Positions 46,172 to 59,800 of a stretch of 64,000 nucleotides of DNA are shown here, piece by piece. A model generated the notes under the pieces. That model saw only the letters and a list, made by a program, of their open reading frames with translations. It was not told where the DNA came from and ran no database searches. The number at the start of each line of letters is the position of its first letter. Position 1 is the first letter of the stretch. The position numbers were made by a program, and so were the translations under genes. Origin of the DNA: Epinephelus fuscoguttatus. Lineage: Eukaryota > Chordata > Actinopteri > Perciformes > Serranidae. The stretch is from assembly GCF_011397635.1 (NCBI RefSeq), contig NC_064769.1:12603207-12667206 (forward strand). Direction: 5' to 3'.

Positions 46172-49100
46172 CTGAAACAGAAAACACAAGTATTGTAACA
46201 TCAGAGTGAATACAGGGGGGCACAAACAGTCACTTCACATCTTCAGCCTTTGACATGCAAAGTAAAAAAATTATACATAGTGACATTTTACAACTGCCTG
46301 CAGACACATGCATCTGACATCTTGTTTTAAAGGAACAGTTAAGCATTTTGTGAAATACCACTCATATCTTTCTGTTTAATATGAAGCTAATGCCAGGAGA
46401 CAGTTAGCTTAGCATTAAAACTGAAAGTAAGGGGAAACAGCTAGCCCGGACATCAAAAGATTAAAATATGTCAACACTTTATACTTTAAATTTCTACAAA
46501 AAACGAATTGTAAAGACTAAGTTATTTGCTCTTGGTTGCTCACCTTCATGGAGCACACTTTGTTTTTTTTATAAGGATAAACAAGATAACATGTTTTGCC
46601 TTTCAGACTAACTGTTTCTCCTGGTTGTACTTATTGACAGCTATAAGGGCAAAAGCAAGTGAAAAAGCAAAAACTCTCAACGGTTCCTTTAAAGATGCCT
46701 CCTCCAAGAAGAAAAGCCTTATCATGCATCAAAAATGCAGATTTTTCCACAGTCACTTGAACACAAAATGATAAATTAACAGTTTGTAAGCAGGGTGTCT
46801 TAAAGCATTAAAATGTCTTGACACCATACTATTTATAACTTTTTATGTTATTTTTATGCCATACTATACTATGGCACTTTTTATGAAATTTCTATGTCAG
46901 ACTATACTATGACACTTTGTATGATATTTTTATGCCATACTATACTATGACACCTTGTATGATATTTTTATGCCATACTATACTATGGCACTTTTTATGA
47001 AATTTCTATGTCAGACTATACTATGACACTTTGTATGATATTTTTATGCCATACTATACTATGACACCTTGTATGATATTTTTATGCCATATGAAAGAAA
47101 CTTTTTATATTTTTATGCCATATATACTATGACACTTTGTATGATATTTTTATGCCATATGAAAGAAACTTTTTATGTTTTTATGCCATATATACTATTA
47201 CACTTTTTTTTTAATATTTTCTATACTATGACATTTTTTATGATATCTTTATGCCATATGAAAGAAACTTTTTATATTTTTATGCCATATATACTATGAC
47301 ACTTTTTTTGATATTTTCATGCCATACTATATTATGGCACTTTTTATGAAATTTTTATGTCATACTTTACTAAGGCACTTTTTATGAAATCTTTATGCCA
47401 TACTATACTATGACATTTTTTTATGATATTTTTATGCCATACTATACTATGACACTTTTTATGATATTTTTATGCCATACTATATTATGGCACTTTGTAT
47501 GATATTTTTATGCCATACTATACTATGACACTTTTTATGATATTTTTATGCCATATGAAAGAAACTTTTTATATTTTTATGCCATATATACTATGACACT
47601 TTTTTTGATATTTTCATGCCATACTATATTATGGCACTTTTTATGAAATTTTTATGTCATACTTTACTAAGGCACTTTTTATAAAATCGTTATGCCATAC
47701 TATACTGTGGCACTTTTTATGATATTTTTATGCCATACTACACTATGGCACTTTGTATGAAATTTTTATGCCATACTATACTATGGCACTTTTTATGATA
47801 TTTTTATGCCATATGAAAGAAACTTTTTATATTTTTATGCCATATATACTATGACACTTTTTTTTTGATATTTTCTATACTATGACATTTTTTATGATAT
47901 CTTTATGCCATATGAAAGAAACTTTTTATATTTTTATGCCATATATACTATGACACTTTTTTTGATATTTTCATGCCATACTATATTATGGCACTTTTTA
48001 TGAAATTTTTATGTCATACTTTACTAAGGCACTTTTTATAAAATCGTTATGCCATACTATACTATGACACTTTTTATGATATTTTTATGCCATACTATAT
48101 TATGGCACTTTGTATGATATTTTTATGCCATACTATACTATGACACTTTTTATGATATTTTTATGCCATACGAAAGAAACTTTTTATATTTTTATGCCAT
48201 ATATACTATGACACTTTTTTTTTTGATATTTTCTATACCATACTATACTATGACATTTTTTATGATATCTTTATGCCATATGAAAGAAACTTTTTATATT
48301 TTTATGCCATATATACTATGACACTTTTTTTGATATTTTCATACCATACTATATTATGGCACTTTGTATGATATTTTTATGCCATACTACACTATGGCAC
48401 TTTGTATGAAATTTTTATGCCATACTATACTGTGGCACTTTTTATGATATTTTTATGCCATATGAAAGAAACTTTTTATATTTTTATGCCATATATACTA
48501 TGACACTTTTTTTTTGATATTTTCTATACTATGACATTTTTTATGATATCTTTATGCCATATGAAAGAAACTTTTTATATTTTTATGCCATATATACTAT
48601 GACACTTTTTTTGATATTTTCATGCCATACTATATTATGGCACTTTTTATGAAATTTTTATGTCATACTTTACTAAGGCACTTTTTATGAAATCTTTATG
48701 CCATACTATACTATGACACTTTTTATGATATTTTTATGCCATACTATATTATGGCACTTTGTATGATATTTTTATGCCATACTATACTATGACACTTTTT
48801 ATGATATTTTTATGCCATATATACTATGACACTTTTTTTGATATTTTCATGCCATACTATATTATGGCACTTTTTATGAAATTTTTATGTCATACTTTAC
48901 TAAGGCACTTTTTATGATATTTTTATGCCATACTAAAGTATCTTTTTATATTTTTATGAAATATATACTATGACACTTTTTTTGATATTTTCATGCCATA
49001 CTATATTATGGCACTTTGTATGATATTTTTATGCCATACTATACTATGACACTTTTTATGATATTTTTATGCCATACGAAAGAAACTTTTTATATTTTTA

Positions 49101-52100
49101 TGCCATATATACTATGACACTTTTTTTGATATTTTCATGCCATACTATATTATGGCACTTTTTATGAAATTTTTATGTCATACTTTACTAAGGCACTTTT
49201 TATGATATTTTTATGCCATACGAAAGAAACTTTTTATATTTTTATGCAATATATACTATGACATTTTTTATGATATTTTTATGCCATACTATATTATGGC
49301 ACTTTGTATGATATTTTTATGCCATACTATGACACTTTTTATGATATTTTTATGCCATATATACTATGACACTTTTTTTGATATTTTCATGCCATACTAT
49401 ATTATGGCACTTTTTATGAAATTTTTATGTCATACTTTACTAAGGCACTTTTTATGATATTTTTATGCCATACGAAAGAAACTTTTTATATTTTTATGCC
49501 ATATATACTATGACACTTTTTTTGATATTTTCATACCATACTATATTATGGCACTTTGTATGATATTTTTATGCCATACTACACTATGGCACTTTGTATG
49601 AAATTTTTATGCCATAATATACAGTGGACATTTTTATTAAATTTTTATGCCATATGAAAGAAACTTTTTTATATTTTTATGCCATATATACTATGACACT
49701 TTTTTTGATATTTTCTATACTATGACATTTTTATGATATCTTTATGCCATATGAAAGAAACTTTTTATATTTTTATGCCATATATACTATGACACTTTTT
49801 TTGATATTTTCATGCCATACTATATTATGGCACTTTTTATGAAATTTTTATGTCATACTTTACTAAGGCACTTTTTATGAAATCTTTATGCCATACTATA
49901 CTATGACACTTTTTATGATATTTTTATGCCATACTATATTATGGCACTTTGTATGATATTTTTATGCCATACTATACTATGACACTTTTTATGATATTTT
50001 TATGCCATATATACTATGACACTTTTTTTGATATTTTCATGCCATACTATATTATGGCACTTTTTATGAAATTTTTATGTCATACTTTACTAAGGCACTT
50101 TTTATGATATTTTTATGCCATACGAAAGAAACTTTTTATATTTTTATGCCATATATACTATGACACTTTTTTTGATATTTTCATGCCATACTATATTATG
50201 GCACTTTGTATGATATTTTTATGCCATACTATACTATGACACTTTTTATGATATTTTTATGCCATACGAAAGAAACTTTTTATATTTTTATGCCATATAT
50301 ACTATGACACTTTTTTTGATATTTTCATGCCATACTATATTATGGCACTTTTTATGAAATTTTTATGTCATACTTTACTAAGGCACTTTTTATGATATTT
50401 TTATGCCATACGAAAGAAACTTTTTATATTTTTATGCAATATATACTATGACATTTTTTATGATATTTTTATGCCATACTATATTATGGCACTTTGTATG
50501 ATATTTTTATGCCATACTATACTATGACACTTTTTATGATATTTTTATGCCATACGAAAGAAACTTTTTATATTTTTATGCCATATATACTATGACACTT
50601 TTTTTGATATTTTCATGCCATACTATATTATGGCACTTTTTATGAAATTTTTATGTCATACTTTACTAAGGCACTTTTTATAAAATCGTTATGCCATACT
50701 ATACTGTGGCACTTTTTATGATATTTTTATGCCATACTACACTATGGCACTTTGTATGAAATTTTTATGCCATACTATACTATGGCACTTTTTATGATAT
50801 TTTCTATGCCATACTATACTGTGGCACTTTGTATGATATTTTTATGCCATACTATACTATGGCACTTTTTATGATATTTTCTATGCCATACTGTATTATG
50901 GCACTTTGTATGATATTTTTATGCCATACTATACTATGACACTTTTTATGATATTTTTATGCCATACTATACTATGGCACTTTTTATGATATTTTTATGC
51001 CATACTATACTATGACATTTTTTATGATATTTTTATGCCATACTACACTATGGCACTTTTTATGAAATTTTTATGCCATACTATACTATGACATTTTGTA
51101 TGATATTTTTTATGCCATACTGACACTTGACACTTTATGAAATTTCTATGTCAGACTATACTGTATGATATTTTTATGCCATACTATACTGTGGCACTTT
51201 TTATGATATTTTTATGCCATATGAAAGAAACTTTTTATATTTTTATGCCATATATACTATGACATTTTTTATGATATTTTTATGTCATACTATACTGTGG
51301 CACTTTTTTATGATATTTTTATTCCATACGAAAGAAACTTTTTATATTTTTATGCCATATATACTATGACACTTTTTATGATATTTTTATGCCATACTAT
51401 ACTATGACATTTTTTATATTTTTATGTCATACTATACTGTGGCACTTTTTATGATATTTTTATGCCATACGAAAGAAACTTTTTATATTTTTATGCCATA
51501 TATACTATGACACTTTTTATGATATTTTCTATACCATACTATACTATGACATTTTTTATGATATTTTTATGCCATACTATACTGTGACACTTTTTATGAT
51601 ATTTTTATGCTATACTATGGCACTTTTTATGATATTTTTATGCCATACAATACTATGACACTTTTTATATTTTTATGCCATACTATGACACTTTTTATGA
51701 TACGTTCATGCCATACTATACTATGACACTTTTTATATTTTTATGCCATACTATGACACTTTTTATGATACGTTCATGCCATACTATACTATGACACCTT
51801 TTATGATATATTTATGCCATACTATACTATGACACTTTTTATGATATTTTTATGCTATAATATACTATGGTACTTTTTATGAAATTTGTATATCATACTG
51901 TGCTATGACACTTTTTAGGACATTTTTATGCTATAGTGTACTATGACACTTTTTATGATATATTTATGCCATACTATACTATGACACTTTTTATGATATT
52001 TTTATGCTATAATATACTATGGTACTTTTTATGAAATTTGTATATCATACTGTGCTATGACACTTTTTAGGACATTTTTATGCCATAGTGTACTATGACA

Positions 52101-55100
52101 CTTTTTATGATATATTTATGCCATACTATACTATGACACTTTTTATGATATTTTTATGCTATAATATACTATGGTACTTTTTATGAAATTTGTATATCAT
52201 ACTGTACTATGACACTTTTTATGATATTTTTATGCCATACTACACTATGGCACTTTTTATGAAATTTTTATGCCATACTATACTATGACATTTTGTATAT
52301 TTTTTATGCCATACTATACTATGGCACTTTTTATGAAATTTTTATGCCATACTATACTATGACATTTTGTATGATATTTTTATGCCATACTGACACTTGA
52401 CACTTTTTATGAAATTTCTATGTCAGACTATACCGTATGATATTTTTATGCCATACTATACTATGACATTTTTTATATTTTTATGCCATATATACTATAA
52501 CACTTTTTATGATATTTTTATGCCATACTATACTATGGCACTTTTTATGATATTTTTATGCCATACTATACTATGACACTTTTTATGATATTTTTATGCC
52601 ATAATATACTATGGCACTTTTTATGAAATTTGTATATCATACTGTACTATGACACTTTTTATGATATTTTTATGCCATAGTGTACTATGACACTTTTTAT
52701 GATATTTTTTATGCCATACTATACTATGGCATGTTTTATGATACTTTAATGCCATACTACACTATGGCACTTTATATGATATTTTCATGCCATACTATAC
52801 TATGCCACTTTGGATGATATTTTTATGCCACACTACACTATGACATTTGGTACAATATTTCTATGCCATACTATACTATGACACTTCTTTATTTTTATGT
52901 CACACTATACTGACATTTTTGTTTATTTCATGCCACAGTATACTATTTTTATGTTTGTCACACTATTTTATGAAATTGTTATATTTAATTGTTATACTCT
53001 ATATGCTTTCTTTACAATTTTATGTTAGACATTTAGAAAAAAATAGTTATGTCATAGTATACTTTGACATTTGACATGCTTTACTATAAGTACAGACTGC
53101 GGATGACTATATATAATGCACGTATTTTATGCCATGTCTAAAATATGGTATGTATCAATGTATCATAAATCTAAGTTACAGTGTTACTGATGGTTAGAAC
53201 AAAGTGGTGATGAGGTCTTAAAATGTCTGATTAGTGTCTTAAAAAAAGGTCTTAAATGTATTTAATGTAACTTCAAGATTCCTGCATACAACGTGATTTG
53301 TTACAGCCAGCTAAATCCTAATGCAATATATACTGTGTCCAAAATAGACACAGTGGTAGGATTTATAACATGGCTGCAGTCAACTCAATAAAATGGCAAA
53401 TCTCAGAATCTCATGATCCATTAAAATTTTGGTATTTGCTTCATGCGACAGATAAATCAGCAGGGTCTCATGCATCAGATCATTCTCAAAGCCTGCACCT
53501 CAAGAACACTGACCTTCGTCTGGTCCTCCAGACAGGCCTTTCAGGCCAAAGAGGGTGCAGTAATTAGTCTATCATTATTTCACATGGAGGGTGAGAAGGA
53601 AAAGAAGAATGATTCACTGAAGAGGAATTTACCACTGCGGACAAGAACATTCGTTTGACAGTTTATAACTGCCGCATGTGATTTTTGGTAGACTCACCTC
53701 TAAATTCCCCCTGGCTTTCTTCAGCACTCCATGGGTTAGATACACTAGATTGGAAAACACAATTCACGTCAAATAAAGTCACATATCCCAGTTTATTTAC
53801 ACACTGGTAAACAGAAAAGCTAAAACTAATGATTATTTTCACTATTGATTAATGTGTATATTAGTTTTGTGATTTATCGGCCAATAAAGTGAAGAAAATG
53901 GTTAAAAATTGGAGAATCTAAAAGCAATTTGACTTTTTGTCTTGATAAGTGACTAAAAATGAATAGAACTTTAGTTCATAAAGATGCTTCAGAGTAAAGA
54001 GGCATCTTTATGAGTATACAATACAGTAACTGAGTAAGACAAGATAATCTTACACTGATCAATGATGACTCTTTCCATTCCCTCTTTGAGCTGGTTGGTT
54101 GTTCGGAGGCGTTTGACAGCTCCACTCAGCATCCTCTCCTGCTGTGACAGCCGGCTCTTTAGTCTGGCTATCTCATTTTTCAGCAACTCATCCTGGTACA
54201 GAGGATATAGGATTAAGATTTGGTTCTGTAGATACCGAATTGGATAGAGGAGATACAGTACACGTTTGTGTATGTCCACCTGCTGGTTGTTGATGCTGTC
54301 CCCTGCTGTTATACCGGCTGGCAAAGAGACTCTCCACACCAGTTTGAGCAGTCGACCAGCCTCCTCTAACACGTGCTGCATTGTGTTTATGCTGCTAGAC
54401 AAACTCTTCAGGTGCTGCTGTTCTGTAACCTGTGAAGATGGAGACATAACAGCATTAACACTAGTTGCTGGTTATGTATAATTTATGCAAGCAGTGGAAT
54501 AAAATTATTTACATTATTAAACATTAGTACAACCTTTTCATTTCATACATTTCATTTGTTTTTATTATCAATCAATACACAACAAACTGCAACTAAAACA
54601 TGTTAAAGGGGACCTCTTATGATCATTTTCAAGTTCATATTTCATAGTTCATATGTATTTTGGCTTTCAACAAGAACATTTTTACATGCTTTAATGGTAA
54701 AAAAAAAAAACCCCACTATTTTCCTCACACTATCTGAGCTCAACACCTGAGCTCACCCTCTGTCTAAGAGACTCCTTTTAGCACCTGCCCCCTCAGTTTT
54801 GGACAGGCTAAAAAGCAGGGCTCAAAACTAATGGCATCCCATCATCCTGGGGTAAAAAAAAGGGTTTGGGATGAAAACAGATGTTCCCCAGGATGCCTTC
54901 AGGACGAAAGGACATAGTAAACTCACTATCAACATGCGAGGGGACACACCGTGTTGTTTCCCTGATAATGCTACATTGTGAACGACAAATTCATTTTGAC
55001 ATTGGCAGGAGGAAAGCTGGTCAACATTAGGTCTAAGCAATGATCACCAAATCACCAATAAAAACTTCTAAATTGGACTGTTTCAGCAGGAATATAATCC

Positions 55101-56820
55101 GAAATCAGGGCGAATTATCAACATCTGCAACATAAGATTTCATGTTTCCCTGACTTAAGGATGAATGAGAAACTTTGGCCACATTTAAATTGAACATCTG
55201 ACACTGTAACATTACATATGACAAAAAATAAGGAAGAATAAGACAGGTTCCCTTCAAATATGATAGGTTATTAGTACCTTGTTGTCTGAGCCCTGCTGTT
55301 CGAGTGTGTGCAGACTCTCCTGCAGTTGTGCGTCCATGCTGTGTGACAGCTTCCGTCCATCTGAGATCTGCTTACGGAGGGCATTATAGTCCTCAATCAG
55401 ACCCAAAATATGCCGGCCGTTGCGACTGGCCCACAGCCGGTGTCCTGGCACCAGACGAGAGGGACCACCAGAGACGCTGTCGCCAGAGCTGCTGCCGACT
55501 GACCCACCGTCCACCGCTGAATGAGCACGACGTTTTTCATCTGAAAAGATGTTTTGAAATACTGTTGTTCATTCTCTGTCATGCACAACGCTGGAGAACA
55601 ATACTAATAATCTGTGTTTACTACTATAATGTAACAGCATGTCAATTCTGATAAGGTTTTCTTACCATGGAGGAAACTGGTTTGCTCATTGTGGCTCTGA
55701 AAAGAGTGATGGACAGGATCGCAGCCCTCACGACCTGGTGACCTGCCTCCCTCATCTACGACAAATGTAAAACCAACACTGACACGACCTGGCAGATTCC
55801 TGTATGTGTTTATATGCCTCTGTATATCTGTCACAGGTGATAAGCATGTGAGTCTGTGCCTTGTGTTTACCTGGAGAAGACAGCAGATAGTTGATGTTGA
55901 TGGTTTCTGAGCGGTTCTGTCCTCTGAGCAGCTGCTCCTCCAGTCTCTGTCGTAGTGCCGTGTTAGTTTGGATGCTCCTCTCCAGCTGCAGCCTCAGGTG
56001 TCTGATCTCCAACAGCAGCTCGCTCAGGTCCACTGAGCCGGAGGAAGGGATGGAGACGGGCCCCGGGGTCGTTTCACTGGATTCTGCAAAGAGGAGGAAG
56101 GAAACTTATTAGTATTGCAGAACCAGAAGCAGACAAAAGCAGAATGTCATGTAACTGTCTCTCATTTTCTTTCCACCGTGTTCATGTACATTATCTTTGC
56201 TATTGACCTGTGATTAGGCAATCTAAAAAACAAAAAAAATAATTACGATGTGTGCATCTATCACCTCTATGTCAGTTAGGACTGTCACTTTTTATTCAAA
56301 AATTGTCTGTTCGTTTAAACACAGATAACTTTCAGCCTGCAATTACAATTAATTTACAGTCTATAAGCCAGCAGACCATTTAAAGTAGTTTGCTTTGGGA
56401 CTCAGAAAAGGGCGCAAAAAAACATACCTGTCAGCATGACCTTTCATGAAACTAAGCTTAAGCAAAGGTGTTAATGTTGTTTGCTATGAAAATGAAGGAC
56501 ACTGGCGATGCACTGGCAAAGCCTTCCTGAGCAGACGATAACGACACCAAGGCATCTGAGAAGCAGTGTGTGGAAGTATTTTGGGTTCTACACTTTAGGA
56601 GAAAAAGTAAATACTATTTATTACTATTTAAACTACATAACACTCCAGAGGCTATCAAGAAACAAACAAACAAAAAAAAGACTTGCAGTACCGTTGTGTT
56701 TGTGAGTGTCAGTCTTGATCTTTTCATAGACTTGAAGCTCCACCCTCAGTGACTGCAGAAGATGCTGGGAGTCAGACAGCTGCTGCCTCTGGAGCTTTAC
56801 CTCACACTGCAACCTGGAAG

Positions 56821-56853
<33 letters not shown>

Positions 56854-59800
56854 GACACACACCAAATTCAATTATTGGAAAAAACAACAAAACATCTACC
56901 TACTAAGAGGAAAATAGTATATGTTTTTTAGGTGACAATAACATTGTTTTGCCCCCAGTTTTTCTTTTCTACTATCTTTTTAATTTTCACGTTCTACAAC
57001 AAAGACTTTTTCAACGGTCTTCGGTCTATTTATTTGAACGTAAAGAGACTAAAACACTGTTTAGTTTATGGACCCTGACAGTTATTATCAAGCCAAATTT
57101 CATATTTTAAATGTTCTTGTTGTTGAGCCATGTTTCATGTGTGTTAGTGGAGTCAATTTAATCAATAATGATATGGTGAAGCTTGTTATTTCCATCCTTG
57201 GTAATTAATTGGCCACCCCAAAGCAGTAAACCTAGGGGAAACACTGCTGAGCATTAAAATCCTACTGATGGCAACATTTACTACTGGACTGCTTTGTTCT
57301 ACTTTATTTATTCAATTCAGTCAGGTGTACTTAACAATCTGGTAACTGAATATATAAAATATAGATGCAGTGATGAAAAGTCATCTTGAAATGAATGTGT
57401 CCTCAAAAAGAAAAAGGAAAATCTCTAAAAAGTAAAAAGCCTTGTGTATGCAGTACATAAGCCTACAACACTACACACACACTGAAGAGATAAGGAAAGG
57501 GAGAGGAGAAGTGATCTGACAGTAAACTAGACTCCAGGTTTCAAGTGTCAGCCTCACTCATCTGTGTCAGTAGGACCCAGGGCAAGAGGTCACATACCAT
57601 CATTATGGTATGTATGCATGTGTGTGTTCATGGATGAGCCTTACAATGATAGACTATCATGTTTCCAAGTTGTACTAATAATATGGAATAATGGTAACAG
57701 TGATGACTCTTTACAATGGTAATTAGGAGCTCTGTGTAGTTTCAGGTTGCATGAGGAAGGGGAGTAGTAATGATAGTATGCGTGTGCAGCGAGGACACAT
57801 TTAGAAGTGTGTGCTAGTGAATGTTACCTGTGTGTGTGTGTGTGTGTGTGTACCTGTGCAGCTCCTCCTTGCTGTAGTGCAGCGACTCCTGCAGCTGTGA
57901 GTTTTCTTGGCTGCTGTGCTCCAGCCTCTCCTGCAGTTGACTGTTTTCTTGCCTCAGAGCTTCGCAGTCCCTCCTGCTCTGCTCCAGTTTGGCAGTCCGC
58001 CTGGCCAGAGTCTCCCGTAGCTTCTCGTTCTCCTTCTGCTTATCTGGAGGAAATATAAATCTTCTGAAGTTAGTGAAAAGTTAAGTTAGTCATGATAGTT
58101 AGTTTTAAGCACCGACAGCACCACCTGTCAGGACAGACCACATCTGTTGGTCTACTGACTGAAAAGATGTGTTCCTGATTACAGGTTAAAGTTAGCTTGC
58201 CCAAAATTTTTTACCTCTAGATCCCAGGCTAAGCTGTTCCTTCAGGGCTTGGTTTTGTCCCCAGAGGAATCGGACCTCATTGGCCAGCTGACCCTGTTCC
58301 TCGTTGCCATGGATGAAGATGTTGGTGGCTGCTGAACATGAGCACATATATACACTCATCACTAAACCAAAGCGTGCTTTCTACAAAGCAGAGTATTTTT
58401 TATTTTAAATGATATACATGCTAAACACACATGCTAATCACCCTGACTGAGAGAGAATGAAATACAGGCAGGTGATTTCAGGTGTGTACCTGGGTCTTTC
58501 TCCACCTCTGCTAGTCTCTTCTCCAGCTGTTCCCTGAGACGGTCGTTGGTGCGGATGCTCTCTTCCAGGCGCTGTCGCAAAGCTCGGATCTCCTGCAGAT
58601 GTTCTGCCAGCAAGTCTGAGAGATGTATATGCAAAACCTTACTTAAAGGGGCGCTAAAAGGGAATGTTTGATTGTACTTACATAAAACCGGGTTTATTTG
58701 AGAGATATTCAAAAAGAAACCATCAAAATCTCAACAGTAGAGGTCAAGATATCCTCACTTTTGATTCCTACTATGGGTCAAGCTACAAAAACACTAGAAC
58801 CTACGCTTCCTGCAATGCAATGCTTGAGTACCTCTTTTTTTGAACCTCCCTGCATGGTAAAGGTACATGCCTCAAGTTTGTAATCAGGCTTTCTGCTAAT
58901 AATCTGTGTTCTCCAAGTCCACGCATACTTTGAAAAGCCCCTTCAGACCCACAAAATACATAATTTAATTGTTTTCACAGGTTGAATACCCGTTACAAAA
59001 TAAGAAAAATGGTGGACTTCCCCTTTAATAGATAGTTCTTCATATGTATATTCAGACAGCTGAAGCCCACAAGGTTGCTACAACATCATCAAATACAAAA
59101 AGCTAAAAAAATAAATGAAAAAATAAAGAGTATTAAAGTTAAAAAAGTCTAAATAACTAACATGACAATCAACTTACCTATGAACCATAATTACCTGAAT
59201 TCATCATGCGAGGCTGTTCAGCAGCGTTCTTTAGTGAGCCAGTGTCTCGGTCTCCTTTATGCGTATCCATCTGCGGCCCTGGTCCATCCTGGTCGTGGCT
59301 GTGATCCTTTTCCTGATGGTGGGAGCTGGTCTGGGCCATAATTGAGCGATGCAGGTCCAGTTCACTGCGCAGGGTGGCGTTGAGGTCCTCGCTATCCCTT
59401 AGCTGCTCCTGCAGTCGCCCGTTCTCCCTCTGCAGGCCCTGCAGTCTGCTGGCAGTGTCCCTGAGACCAGACACACCTTCCTCCTGAGCTCCTCCTACAG
59501 GAGTGACAGCTGCTCCCGTCCAATCAGTTGGGTGTCGCTGGCCTAAAGATACAACAACGGGTAAATACATTAACAATGAAAAAGTACAAAATAGACGTTG
59601 ACCTGGCTCATCACTTTCATGGTCCAAAGGTCTTTTTTAAAACATAATATTTATGTGAAAGGCCTTTGTTACTGCTTATTATTTAATCCCTAAACAGGTC
59701 ATGTTCCAACTTCAGTAGCTGGAGATGGTAAACCAAAATGTAATCCTTCTCTATATCCTTCATGCTACCACAAGTAGTAACACAGCAACCAAGCCAAACA

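Larger units (their letters stand above)
46808..53080. repeat. Minisatellite array, ~38-bp unit, about 6.2 kb
   Basis: The array is built from variants of ATGCCATACTATACTATG plus ACACTTTTTATGATATTTTT (38 bp), roughly 160 units. Variant units (ATGAAAGAAACTTTTTATATT, ATACTATATTATGGCAC, GTCATACTTTACTAAGGCAC) recur in set order, so longer higher-order units exist. The plus strand is T-rich and poor in G and C. The array lies wholly inside the proposed last intron of cdk5rap2. Unit order decays to the right after about 52.8 kb. No convincing ORF; the few open frames are by-products of the repeat. Confidence 0.97.

Noticed and set aside
46808-53080. CRISPR-like array or a repeat protein gene
   Set aside because: There are no unique spacers between constant repeats; the whole 38-bp unit repeats. 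Open frames (for example 47069-47299) are low-complexity products of AT-rich repeats with no start context.
53475-53537. Terminal cdk5rap2 exon ending at TGA 53475
   Set aside because: It would need a weak acceptor and would read through a strong GAAG|GTCAGT donor; the spliced model to 46171 fits phase better. Kept as an alternative.
54054-58712. Myomegalin (pde4dip) instead of cdk5rap2
   Set aside because: The SRDKQKENEKLRE block, LWASRNGRHILGLIEDY and the THGVLKKARGNLE end fit CDK5RAP2 better, and human CDK5RAP2 shares chromosome arm 9q with the three neighbouring genes.
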